Positions 14,650 through 23,680 of a DNA stretch of 64,000 bases are shown one piece after another (the first letter of the stretch is position 1; each line of letters begins with the position of its first letter). Origin of the DNA: an uncultured Clostridia bacterium (GTDB taxonomy: Bacteria; Bacillota; Clostridia; Oscillospirales; Acutalibacteraceae); NCBI GenBank assembly GCA_937876375.1, contig CALEHY010000008.1, positions 36,118 through 100,117 on the forward strand, given 5' to 3'. The notes under the pieces are model-generated. The model was not told the origin of the DNA. It ran no database searches and saw only the letters and a program-made list of their open reading frames with translations. The translations under genes and the position numbers were made by a program.

Positions 14650-17600
14650 ATGAAAAAGATACTATCTGTCTTTCTCAGCATTACAATTATATTAAGTTGC
14701 CTAGTAGGTCTAACATTCGAGGCTAGTGCTGCAACTATTGTCGCTAATGGTAGCTGTGGCGCTAGTGGCTACTCTATGTCATGGAGCCTTGACTCTGATG
14801 GTACAATCACCATCTCTGGTAACAATCAGCGTATGGCAGATTTTACCACAAGGAACAGACCTGGCTGGTATAACCAACGAAATAATATCAAAAGACTTGT
14901 ACTAGAGAGTGGCGTAATCAATGTTGGTGCATATGCATTTGCTGACTGTAGCAATATGGAGAGCATCGATTTTGGCACTATCGACACTATCGGCAACAAC
15001 GCATTTGAAAACTGTAACAGCCTTACAAGAGTTGAGCTATCTGACAGATGCTCTTGGATTTGGGCAGCAGCATTCAAAAACTGCAAGGGTCTAGTTAGTG
15101 CTACTGTTATGGCTTGTAACAGCTATTCAAACAGTATTCCATCCGAAATGTTCAGTGGATGCTCTGCGCTCGTGACAGTCAAGCTAGGCGATAGCATAAA
15201 CAGATTTGAGGCTAACAGCTTTAATGGCTGTAGTGCCCTAACCTCTATCATCACAGAAAGTGATAGCCTATCTATCGCTAACAACAATGCTTTCAACAAT
15301 GTTACAAAATCAAAATGCTATATCGTATCATCAAAGTCTGGTGCACAGAGCTTTGCTAATAGCAATGGATTTGCATACACTAACGAATTTTCTGGCATAT
15401 GCTCTGACAACACATACAGTAGTAACAAACTAATGTGGCACTACGACAAGGACACCGAGATATTGAGCTTTACTGGCTCTGGCGATATGACCTACTACGA
15501 AAATGGTAGTCAGCCTTGGTACAAATATCTATCTGTCACAAAGATGATCACCTTTGCTGATACTGATGGTAGGACCTCTACTAGCACTGGTGCATTCATG
15601 AACAACAAGATTATCGAAAGCGTTAATCTAAAAAACATTTACAGCATTGGCTGGGCTTGCTTCCAAAATTGTACAAATCTTGGTGGCAGAATCGCATTCG
15701 ATAGCAATATTTCTGCTGTGTGGGGATATGCGTTCGAGAATTGCAAAAAAATTGACTCTATCACCTTTGACGCACCGAGTGATGACCACGATTTGCAATT
15801 TAAGGTTGGTGCATTCAAGGGCTGTAGTGGCACTACATACTGGCTAAATATTCCAAATAACTGTAGCGTTATTGAGGACGAAGCATTCTTTGGCACTGGA
15901 TTTAACTATGTTACTATCGACTCGGCTAATATCTCTATCGGCACTAACGCATTTGGCGATGGCAATGGTGGATATGCTCGATTCTTTGGTCCAGACGGTG
16001 TGAATACTGGCACAAGAGAATTTGTACAAAAGCACAAGACAGATTACAACTACAACTGGTACTACTACTGCAAGGAAAACCACACCTACACCAGCCAAAC
16101 TATTTACCCAACCTGTACAGAGTTAGGATACGACCTGTACTATTGCAAATACTGTGACGCTGACAAGACAAAGTCGAATTATACCAGCAATCTAGAGCAT
16201 AAATATATCGTTACTAGAGCAGAAAACAACGAGTTTGTCTACTACTGTTCAAGGTGTCAAAAGAACAATATCCATATTCCTGCAATAGACGTTAGAAAGC
16301 TATTAAAAAATTCTATTAGCTCATCTGCAGGATACACAAGCTATATGCAAAACAACTACAATGCAAAGGTTGACGTAAACAAGGATGGCGTAATCAACGC
16401 AAAAGATTACCTACTCATCAGAGATACAGTAAAGAACGCAAATCTCACCAACAAGCAGACAGTTATTAATCCTGACATTAGCTATCAAACCATGGACGGA
16501 TTTGGTGCATCTGCTGCTTGGTGGAGCCAAACCGTTGGTGGATGGGAGAACGCTGATGATATCATCAAGCTACTATATGACGAAGATGATGGTATCGGTC
16601 TTGATATCTATCGATACAATCTGGGTGCTGGCTCTCGTGATACTAACGACACAACAATGTATATCGATGATGAGAGGACTAATTGTTTCCTAATGGCTGA
16701 TGGCACATACAACTGGGACAATGACCCAAATGCTATGAACGCCCTTGCTCTTGCAAGAAAGCATAATCCAAATCTAAAGGTTACCTTGTTCAGCAATTCT
16801 GCACCAGTATATATGACCAACAATGGCCACGCATACGCTAACCCAGTGAATGACGATGGCACATACAACGCCAATATGAGCGAAGCAAACTATCAACGTT
16901 TCGCAACATTCGTTGCCACCTGTGCAGAACATTTCATCGACGAAGGATACAATGTTACAAAGGTGTCCCCTATCAACGAGCCAGAATGGTCATGGGCAGG
17001 CTGGCGCAATGGTGACGGTGGCGTGTCGATGAACCAAGAGGGCTGTAACTGGACCGATGACGAAGCACTTAAGTTCTTCAACAACTATATGATACCTACC
17101 CTAAAGGCTAATGCAAAGCTAAATGGCAAGGTCGACGTTTCTGTATGGGAGTCCGGACAGATGGACCACTGGCAGTACTGGAACGGTTTTTTGAACAAAT
17201 GTTTCTCATCTAATTCTACATACCAAAATGCTAACGCAAACATTCGCTCATATGTCGACTCAATCGACACACATTCATACTGGGCAAACACCGACGCTAG
17301 ACAAAATGTTGCAAACCAAATCAAAGGTTCCGACTTTGGTCAAAAGATACGCTGTACCGAGTACTGCCAGATGGGTACTGATGGTAGCTCTGGCGTATAT
17401 GGTAGAATAAACAAGTTCGGTATGACCAATGGTATGGAGATAGAATATGCGCTAGCTATGGCTGATATCATTCACCAGGATTTGACTATTCTAAATGCTG
17501 TAGAATGGGATTGGTGGACAGCTGTTGGCAGAGGCATATACACCGACTCACTAGTATATGTCAACAATGCTAATCATTCTGATATCCAAGCATCGAAACG

Positions 17601-18915
17601 ACTATACGCTCTTGGTAACTATTCAAAATTCATCGATGAGGGGGCAAAAAGAGTGCAAATCAGTACTGGCTCTGCATTTGGTGCAGACCTAAACACAGAG
17701 GAAACATTCTCTTGGTCTGATGACTGGGGTTCATACACCGACAAGAACAACTATATCGAGCAATCTGCATTCGTTAACCCTGATGGTGACACTGTAGTCG
17801 TTTATGTCAACAATTCTGACACTAACGAGTTTACCACATTTGACGCAAAGACATATGCCAAGTTTGAAACATATGTTACTGATAAAAGTCGTGATTTGGA
17901 GCTTAACCAGTCTGGATTTGTTGGTGACGAGGCTATCGTTATCCCATCAAAATCAGTCACTACAGTAGTGCTACACGATGGCACTACTCCAGCAAAATCT
18001 GCTGACGGAGCATATCTGTTCACATATTTCGTTGGTAATGGTGTTGAGGAGCAGAGAGTTAGATTTGCTGTCAGCGATGATGGTTACAATTTCACCCCAC
18101 TCAACAGCAATGCTCCTATCATCTCACAGACAAAGGGCACACTCTCCTGTCGTGACCCATATATCTTCAAGGGTGAGGACGGATACTACTACCTAATCGC
18201 TACTGATATGGACGCATCTACAAATCAGTGGTGGGGCAACAGCAAATCGATGGTTATTTGGCGTTCAAGAGATTTGATTAACTGGACTGACGAAACAATC
18301 ATCGATATGACAAAGATACTACCGGACAATGATATCAATCGTTGCTGGGCACCACAGGTTATTTGGGACAGTGACAAGGGCGAATATATGGTATATTTCT
18401 CACTTGCTGCTTGGCCATATACTGGCAACGGAACATATCTGTACTACTGCTACACTGATGATTTGCTAGACCAGAGCAAGTACACAACCCCAGAGCTACT
18501 GTACAAGCCAAAGGATGGTGGTGCATCAATCGATGGAGATATTATCTACGATGCAAAGAACAAGCTCTACTACCTATACTACAAGGATGAGACAAAGGCT
18601 ACTATCTGCTATGTCACCTCAAAGAGCCTAACTGGTCCATATCGTGACTACGCTAATCCACAAAAGGCTGTAAGGTCAGACGTTGGACTAGAGGGTTGCA
18701 ACAGCCATTTCATCACTGGCACAGACACATTAGTTATGCTTGCTGATGCATATGGTGACGGATATTTCGTAGTTAATCAGTCGAATGATTTTCAGCATTT
18801 CAACACGCTAAAACCAGCTGACTACACCATCAACAACTGTTCACCACGACACGGCTCTGTAGTGGCAATCTCCAAGGCAGAGAAAAGTGCACTGGTAAGC
18901 AGATTTGGATATTAA
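14650..18915 (+). CDS. secreted multidomain glycosidase: LRR_5 - dockerin-like - GH30 - GH43
   Basis: This 1421-residue exported protein has a signal peptide ending near TFEASA (about residue 28). Residues about 50-480 are BspA-type leucine-rich repeats (recurring AFxNC..L). A Cys-x-x-Cys region with paired cysteines follows (about 480-545), then one dockerin-like calcium loop (DVNKDGVINAKD near 575). Residues about 606-1110 resemble GH30: MDGFGASAAWW, SPINEPEW with Glu777 as acid/base, and RCTEYCQMG with Glu904 as nucleophile. Residues about 1120-1421 resemble GH43: SCRDPYIF, WAPQVIWD and VGLEGCNSHFI, so all three catalytic acids are present. It probably cleaves branched plant polysaccharides such as arabinoxylan or arabinogalactan (inference). 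AAGGTG at 14638-14643 selects the ATG at 14650. Confidence 0.85.
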   Translation: MKKILSVFLSITIILSCLVGLTFEASAATIVANGSCGASGYSMSWSLDSDGTITISGNNQRMADFTTRNRPGWYNQRNNIKRLVLESGVINVGAYAFADCSNMESIDFGTIDTIGNNAFENCNSLTRVELSDRCSWIWAAAFKNCKGLVSATVMACNSYSNSIPSEMFSGCSALVTVKLGDSINRFEANSFNGCSALTSIITESDSLSIANNNAFNNVTKSKCYIVSSKSGAQSFANSNGFAYTNEFSGICSDNTYSSNKLMWHYDKDTEILSFTGSGDMTYYENGSQPWYKYLSVTKMITFADTDGRTSTSTGAFMNNKIIESVNLKNIYSIGWACFQNCTNLGGRIAFDSNISAVWGYAFENCKKIDSITFDAPSDDHDLQFKVGAFKGCSGTTYWLNIPNNCSVIEDEAFFGTGFNYVTIDSANISIGTNAFGDGNGGYARFFGPDGVNTGTREFVQKHKTDYNYNWYYYCKENHTYTSQTIYPTCTELGYDLYYCKYCDADKTKSNYTSNLEHKYIVTRAENNEFVYYCSRCQKNNIHIPAIDVRKLLKNSISSSAGYTSYMQNNYNAKVDVNKDGVINAKDYLLIRDTVKNANLTNKQTVINPDISYQTMDGFGASAAWWSQTVGGWENADDIIKLLYDEDDGIGLDIYRYNLGAGSRDTNDTTMYIDDERTNCFLMADGTYNWDNDPNAMNALALARKHNPNLKVTLFSNSAPVYMTNNGHAYANPVNDDGTYNANMSEANYQRFATFVATCAEHFIDEGYNVTKVSPINEPEWSWAGWRNGDGGVSMNQEGCNWTDDEALKFFNNYMIPTLKANAKLNGKVDVSVWESGQMDHWQYWNGFLNKCFSSNSTYQNANANIRSYVDSIDTHSYWANTDARQNVANQIKGSDFGQKIRCTEYCQMGTDGSSGVYGRINKFGMTNGMEIEYALAMADIIHQDLTILNAVEWDWWTAVGRGIYTDSLVYVNNANHSDIQASKRLYALGNYSKFIDEGAKRVQISTGSAFGADLNTEETFSWSDDWGSYTDKNNYIEQSAFVNPDGDTVVVYVNNSDTNEFTTFDAKTYAKFETYVTDKSRDLELNQSGFVGDEAIVIPSKSVTTVVLHDGTTPAKSADGAYLFTYFVGNGVEEQRVRFAVSDDGYNFTPLNSNAPIISQTKGTLSCRDPYIFKGEDGYYYLIATDMDASTNQWWGNSKSMVIWRSRDLINWTDETIIDMTKILPDNDINRCWAPQVIWDSDKGEYMVYFSLAAWPYTGNGTYLYYCYTDDLLDQSKYTTPELLYKPKDGGASIDGDIIYDAKNKLYYLYYKDETKATICYVTSKSLTGPYRDYANPQKAVRSDVGLEGCNSHFITGTDTLVMLADAYGDGYFVVNQSNDFQHFNTLKPADYTINNCSPRHGSVVAISKAEKSALVSRFGY

Positions 18916-19000
18916 ATATATTATTAAGGGACGACTCAATGGGTGTCCTGCATAAAGAGGTATAGCTCCAATAATGTACCTTTTTGATTAATATGTCGTT

Positions 19001-19038
19001 AAAAATAACCAGTAGGCGTCAGCCTACTGGTTATTTTA
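19001..19038. terminator. terminator after the glycosidase gene
   Basis: AATAACCAGTAGGC and GCCTACTGGTTATT form a 14-bp hairpin with a 4-base loop, flanked by A- and T-runs. It can also serve the GNAT gene on the minus strand. Confidence 0.88.
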
Positions 19039-19079
19039 TGCTAAATCTTAATGAAAAAATTTACTATTATTAGAGTGCC

Positions 19080-19847
19080 TTACTTTTGCATATTTCTTAC
19101 ATATCTCTTTGGCGTTCTGCCATTTTTACGAAACTGTCTGCGCATATCATCGACAATCTCTGGTGGCTGGTCCTTGATATATCGATAGAACTCCATATTC
19201 CACCTCTTGCGAAGCTCCTTGTTAGCGACCTCATTACAAATCTCATAATGCTTCATCAAGGTCAAAAGAGCATTCTTCTCGAACTTTGTCTTTATCTCGT
19301 CCTTGGTATAAGGCTGTTCGCCACACCACTTGATAAATCTAACAGCATAGTGGTCCTGTGCCTTAAACATTCTAACCTTGTTAAATCCCTTTTTCTCATA
19401 AAGGCGAATAACAGCGACATTCTTCTCTGGAGTAGAGAGCACCACTGGCAACCCCTTGCCAAATGCATATTCTGTGCCCTTGTCGAGCAAATCGCCACCA
19501 AGACCAAGCTTTTGATATTTTGGCAAAACTCCAAAATGGCATATCTCGATAGCATCACCAGTATAGTACCATCTTTCTTCGTGCTTTGGTTTTACGGATA
19601 TAGTGCCGATTATCTTTCTACCATAGCGAACAACAAAAGTCTTGCCACCATCGTTCTGCAGGTCAATCAACTTGTCCTTAAAGTCATCAAAATGGCTAAA
19701 ATGAAAATCATATTTCTCCATTCCAAAGCTATATGCCTGCTTCAAAACAGAATTTATCTCATCAATATCCTTTTCACTAGCCACGCCAAAACGAATGAAC
19801 AGCACACGCTGTATCTTGCGTATCAACCTTTTTAATCTTTTGAGCAT
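19080..19847 (-). CDS. GNAT-family N-acetyltransferase
   Basis: The 255-residue protein has a basic N-terminal helix (about 1-18), then a GNAT fold: IGTISVKP (strand 4), EICHFGVLPKYQKLGLGGDLLDKG (acetyl-CoA-binding Q-x-x-G-x-G), and VIRLYEKKGFNKV (strand 6/7). The C-terminal 90 residues are charged helices outside the core fold and are not recognised. Substrate unknown. It is monocistronic with its own promoter at 19877-19905. Confidence 0.82.
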   Translation of the reverse strand: MLKRLKRLIRKIQRVLFIRFGVASEKDIDEINSVLKQAYSFGMEKYDFHFSHFDDFKDKLIDLQNDGGKTFVVRYGRKIIGTISVKPKHEERWYYTGDAIEICHFGVLPKYQKLGLGGDLLDKGTEYAFGKGLPVVLSTPEKNVAVIRLYEKKGFNKVRMFKAQDHYAVRFIKWCGEQPYTKDEIKTKFEKNALLTLMKHYEICNEVANKELRKRWNMEFYRYIKDQPPEIVDDMRRQFRKNGRTPKRYVRNMQK

Positions 19848-19876
19848 ACAATCTCTCCCAAAATAATTATACCATT

Positions 19877-19905
19877 ATTATATACACATTTTGACATTTA
19901 GTCAA
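19877..19905 (-). promoter_or_regulatory. promoter of the GNAT gene with a palindrome at -35
   Basis: Minus-strand TTGACT (19900-19905) and TATAAT (19877-19882), 17 apart. The -35 box lies in the palindrome TTTGAC-ATTTA-GTCAAA (19890-19906), a possible operator. Confidence 0.65.
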
Positions 19906-19929
19906 ACAAATAGATTTGACAAAATAACA

Positions 19930-19960
19930 CAAAAAAGCACCCTGCAAAAGCAAGGTGCTA
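19930..19960 (-). terminator. terminator after the CdaR-like regulator
   Basis: On the minus strand AGCACCTTGC pairs with GCAGGGTGCT across TTTT and is followed by TTTTTTGTG. Confidence 0.8.
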
Positions 19961-19965
19961 TAGTA

Positions 19966-21051
19966 TTAGTATTTAATTGGTGTTGAATCAAGATACTTGT
20001 TAACCATGAGTGCTACCTTAAATACAATAGCGTCATCAAATTCTCTCAAATCAAGACCAGTAAGCTTCTTAATCTTTTCTAGACGATAAACAAGTGTGTT
20101 TCTGTGAACGAACAGCTTACGAGAGGTCTCGGACACATTAAGATTGTTCTCAAAGAATCTCTGGATAGTGAACAATGTCTCTTGGTCAAGGCTCTCGATA
20201 CTACCCTTCTTAAACACCTCACGAAGAAACATTTCGCATAATGTTGTAGGTAGCTGATAGATAAGACGAGCGATACCAAGATTGTCATAGCTAACGATAG
20301 AAAGCTCTGTATCGAACACCTTGCTAACCTCTAGAGCAACCTGTGCCTCCTTGAATGAACGAGCAAGCTCCTTGATACCAGTTACACAAGCACCGATACC
20401 AACCATTGCTGTACAGTAGAACTCTGTGGACAATGTGTCACAAATTGACTGTGCAAGCTTCTCCAAATCCTTGCTGTCAACATTAGGTCTAACCTCTTTG
20501 ATAAGAGCAATATCGTTCTCATTAATATTGATAACGAAATCCTTTGTCTTGTCAGGGAAGAAGTTTTGAATAACATCGAACACAGAGATATCAGTAGTCT
20601 TTGTGATACGGATAAGGAATACTACTCTGCTAGCGTCGTTGTTAAAGCGAAGCTCACGAGATTTGATATAAATATCGCCAGGAAGAATATTATCCAAGAT
20701 AACATTCTTAACGAAATTTGAGCGATCAAATTTCTCATCATTATTCTTTTTAATCTGGTCAAGTGCAACAGCAATGATACCAGCATAGTGACGGCTCATC
20801 TCGTCAGTGCCATCAACGAACACTGCGTACTCTGGATGAACACTGTCGCCAAACGCCTTGTATGTGCAAGAGTCAACACAAATCTGTGGACCATTGAACA
20901 CTCCAGCAGCGATAACACCCTTGCGGATTTCGCCAATCATACCTAGCTCACTACAGCTAATAACAGATCCACTCTCATCAACGACACCAATAGTTCTGTC
21001 AGTAGCTTCACGCATCTGGTTAATAATACCTTGGAACAATCTATTAGGCAT
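19966..21051 (-). CDS. CdaR/PucR-type transcriptional regulator
   Basis: The 361-residue protein has the layout of sugar-diacid (CdaR-like) regulators: an N-terminal putative sugar-acid recognition domain (about 1-130, starting RLFQGIINQMREATDRTIGVVDESG), a GGDEF-like middle (about 140-270) and a C-terminal PucR helix-turn-helix (about 300-355, LNVSETSRKLFVHRNTLVYRL). The ATG at 21051 is preceded by GGGAGGA; the ORF is open upstream to 21135. The promoter sits inside a long palindrome, suggesting tight or self-regulation. It stands alone, with no obvious glycerate or glucarate gene beside it, so the effector is unknown. Confidence 0.82.
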   Translation of the reverse strand: MPNRLFQGIINQMREATDRTIGVVDESGSVISCSELGMIGEIRKGVIAAGVFNGPQICVDSCTYKAFGDSVHPEYAVFVDGTDEMSRHYAGIIAVALDQIKKNNDEKFDRSNFVKNVILDNILPGDIYIKSRELRFNNDASRVVFLIRITKTTDISVFDVIQNFFPDKTKDFVININENDIALIKEVRPNVDSKDLEKLAQSICDTLSTEFYCTAMVGIGACVTGIKELARSFKEAQVALEVSKVFDTELSIVSYDNLGIARLIYQLPTTLCEMFLREVFKKGSIESLDQETLFTIQRFFENNLNVSETSRKLFVHRNTLVYRLEKIKKLTGLDLREFDDAIVFKVALMVNKYLDSTPIKY

Positions 21052-21085
21052 AAATATCCTCCCAACATAGTCTGTATTTGTACAG

Positions 21086-21155
21086 TGCACAAATGTGCAC
21101 AAAAAAACAATAGAACGATTGTATATATTATACAATCGTTCTTGTTATTTTGCAA
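21086..21155 (-). promoter_or_regulatory. promoter and palindromic operators of the CdaR-like gene
   Basis: Minus-strand TTGCAA (21150-21155) and TATAAT (21127-21132) are 17 apart. A 31-base perfect dyad, AGAACGATTGTATA and its complement around TAT (21112-21142), is centred on the -10 box; read on the minus strand it is followed by a T-run, so it could also be an attenuator. Downstream is GTGCAC-AAAT-GTGCAC (21085-21100). Confidence 0.6.
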
Positions 21156-21259
21156 CCTTTTTAACAAAAATATTTAAAAAACTTGTGCTTTTTGCATAAC
21201 AATGACCAAAAACACCAACATATTGTGTAGCCATTATCAGCCAAACACAAGACAAAATG

Positions 21260-21961
21260 TTACATTTTTATCATTTTGACCTCATTATCGGTCAAATATC
21301 GACATTCGCCCAGTGCCAAATCATCATCAAGTCGCACCTTGCCCATCGCTGTTCTGTGCAATTCAACGACTGTTATACCGTGTTTTTTGAACATACGCTT
21401 GACCTGATGATAGAGCCCTTGTCGTAGCACAACCCTAGCGACAGTCCTATCGTCATTCACTGGTTCAACAATGGCAGAAAGCAGTCTTTCATCACCAAGT
21501 GTCATACCTGATGAAAAGTCAGCCACAACCTCATCGCCAAATGGCTTGTCCAATGTGGCGATATATTCCTTATCAACATGCTTTGATGGGGAGAGAATAC
21601 TGTGTGCATATTCGCCATCATCAGTGATTAGCACAAACCCTGTCGTATCCTTATCCAACCTGCCAGCTGGAAACAGGCCACGTCTCTTCATCTCATCTGG
21701 CAGAATATCGACAACAGTTGTGTCACCCCTACCCTCACTGGCAGATACAACACCCTTTGGCTTGTTCATCATAATGTAGACAAACTTGTTGTTCGATATT
21801 TGCTTGCCTTCAACAGTAATAGTGTCCGTATCGGCACATTTTGTATCAGCAGATTTTGCGACAGAGCCATTCAGCTCCACAACGCCAGAACGGACAAGCT
21901 GTTTCGCCATCGAACGAGTGATATTCAGTTCTCTAGATAATATCTTATCAAGTCTTTCCAT
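21260..21961 (-). CDS. 16S/23S rRNA pseudouridine synthase (RsuA/RluB family)
   Basis: It converts a uridine of rRNA to pseudouridine. The 233-residue protein has an N-terminal S4 RNA-binding domain (about 1-55, ERLDKILSRELNITRSMAKQLV), the RsuA motif MMNKPKGVVSA and the catalytic block GRLDKDTTGFVLITDDG (Asp about residue 102), and ends with YHQVKRMF. The length and the S4 domain fit RsuA (16S U516) rather than RluD-type enzymes. It overlaps the upstream DUF4830 gene by 14 bases, so the two are co-translated. Confidence 0.88.
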   Translation of the reverse strand: MERLDKILSRELNITRSMAKQLVRSGVVELNGSVAKSADTKCADTDTITVEGKQISNNKFVYIMMNKPKGVVSASEGRGDTTVVDILPDEMKRRGLFPAGRLDKDTTGFVLITDDGEYAHSILSPSKHVDKEYIATLDKPFGDEVVADFSSGMTLGDERLLSAIVEPVNDDRTVARVVLRQGLYHQVKRMFKKHGITVVELHRTAMGKVRLDDDLALGECRYLTDNEVKMIKM

Positions 21962-22412
21962 CCTTTAGTCCTACCAAAAATCCGTTATCAGCCGAGGTGT
22001 CGCACAAATCAGCACCTATCAGCACACCATTGTCAACAATCAAGTCGACAATAACACTATCCTTGTCACCATAGTCCACAATATTATATGTATATATGGT
22101 GACCTCCTTGCCCTTGTAATTAGCAAGATCAAAGCCCTGCTTTAGCTGTATCTCATTGTACTGGGTATATACGTCATTGAACTCGGATGGAATAGTAACA
22201 TTTTTCGAGGTTTCCGTTCCATCAGTAGAATATCCAGCAGATTTGATATAGCCTATCCTCTTTTGAGAGGTGGAGCAATCGATAGTCGCCATTGCTGGCT
22301 TTGCACCATTGTGATTGCCGATAAATGTTATCAAAATCACCACAGCACCAGTAAGTGCCAGTATAACACCAAATATCTTTTTTGGGCTAGCCTTTATAGT
22401 AAGCATTCGCAT
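21948..22412 (-). CDS. membrane-anchored DUF4830-like protein
   Basis: The 154-residue protein has a short basic N-terminus, one membrane helix (about 14-32) and an extracytoplasmic domain with RIGYIKSAGY, TIPSEFNDVYTQYNEIQLKQGFDL and VTIYTYNIVDY. I associate this pattern with DUF4830, a conserved Clostridia family of unknown function. It lies between hflX and the pseudouridine synthase, all on the minus strand, overlapping the latter. Confidence 0.68.
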   Translation of the reverse strand: MRMLTIKASPKKIFGVILALTGAVVILITFIGNHNGAKPAMATIDCSTSQKRIGYIKSAGYSTDGTETSKNVTIPSEFNDVYTQYNEIQLKQGFDLANYKGKEVTIYTYNIVDYGDKDSVIVDLIVDNGVLIGADLCDTSADNGFLVGLKDGKT

Positions 22413-22448
22413 AGTATCACCAATTAATACTATGCGGCAAAAATCATT

Positions 22449-23678
22449 TTATACCACGAAATCAGCCAATTTGCTAATATCAGCAATATCGACAGTTACG
22501 TCGATATAAAGTCCATTATCACGATACTCCTCAAAATGAACATTGCCATCGTGCGCAATAGCAGAGGCACCCATCTTGTCAAATGGGATAAGGAGCTGTA
22601 GCCTCTTTTTATCATTTGGTAGTGCCCTTTCGATAGCTAGGAGCAAATCGTCCACTCCCTCACCAGTAAGAGCACTAATTCTAACACTGTTGTCGAAAAA
22701 ATCAAAGTCCAAATCATCAGCACGATCACATTTGTTAAGCACATTGATGATAGGCTTTCCACCACAGCCAAGGCTGTCCAAAAGGTCAACAGTCACCTTA
22801 ATATGCTCTGCACACTCATCACTACTAGCGTCGCAAACATTGAGTATCACGTCTGCCCATACAGCCTCCTCAAGTGTCGACCTAAATGCGTCAACAAGCT
22901 GATGAGGTAATCGTCTAACAAGTCCAACCGTATCGACTAGCATAATCTGTTCGCCATTAGGTAGTGTCAGCTTGCGTGCTGTTGGGTCAAGAGTGGCAAA
23001 AAGCTTGTCCTCCTGTAGCACGCCAGCATTAGTTAATCTGTTCATCAAGGTTGATTTGCCAGCATTAGTGTAACCGACAATAGCAACACAGATAGCGCCA
23101 TTTTTCTTGCGACGCTCATGCATCGCTGTCCTGCGCTTCTCGACCTTATCAAGCTCTTGACGAAGGCTTTGAATACGAGAACGGATATGACGCTTGTCCG
23201 TCTCTAGCTTCGTCTCACCAGGACCACGAGTACCGATACCACCACCAAGACGAGATAAACTAACACCCTTGCCACTAAGCCTTGGGAGCGAATACTTTAG
23301 CTGTGCTAGCTCAACTTGGAGCTTGCCCTCACTGGACCTTGCTCTAGCAGCAAAAATATCAAGTATTAGCGTTGTCCTGTCGATAACTCTAGTATCGGTA
23401 ATATCCTCGATATTCCTAACCTGCACTGGTGACAGTTCACCATCAGAAATAATCAAATCAATATCATTACTATGACAAAAATCGCTGATTTCTGCTAGCA
23501 TACCTTTGCCAAGATATGTGCCTGCCTCTGGTGATGGTCGTTTCTGTATAACAGTGCCAACGACCTGTGCACCACCAGTTTTTGCAAGTTCCTCTAGCTC
23601 TGCCATTGACACCTCGGCATCATAATCGCCACAGTCGAGTGCTATCAAAAATGCTCGTTCTAATCTTTCTTCTGTCAT
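22449..23678 (-). CDS. hflX: GTPase HflX
   Basis: HflX is a ribosome-binding GTPase that splits stalled or heat-damaged 70S ribosomes. The 409-residue protein has the HflX N-terminal domain with the glycine-rich SRLGGGIGTRGPGETKLE segment, a coiled helical linker (about 165-195) and a GTPase domain with VGYTNAGKSTLMNRL (G1), LVDTVGLV (G3) and NKCD (G4). It starts 2 bases after the penicillin-binding protein gene ends, so it belongs to the FHA-rodA-pbp transcription run. Confidence 0.95.
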   Translation of the reverse strand: MTEERLERAFLIALDCGDYDAEVSMAELEELAKTGGAQVVGTVIQKRPSPEAGTYLGKGMLAEISDFCHSNDIDLIISDGELSPVQVRNIEDITDTRVIDRTTLILDIFAARARSSEGKLQVELAQLKYSLPRLSGKGVSLSRLGGGIGTRGPGETKLETDKRHIRSRIQSLRQELDKVEKRRTAMHERRKKNGAICVAIVGYTNAGKSTLMNRLTNAGVLQEDKLFATLDPTARKLTLPNGEQIMLVDTVGLVRRLPHQLVDAFRSTLEEAVWADVILNVCDASSDECAEHIKVTVDLLDSLGCGGKPIINVLNKCDRADDLDFDFFDNSVRISALTGEGVDDLLLAIERALPNDKKRLQLLIPFDKMGASAIAHDGNVHFEEYRDNGLYIDVTVDIADISKLADFVV

Positions 23679-23680
23679 AT

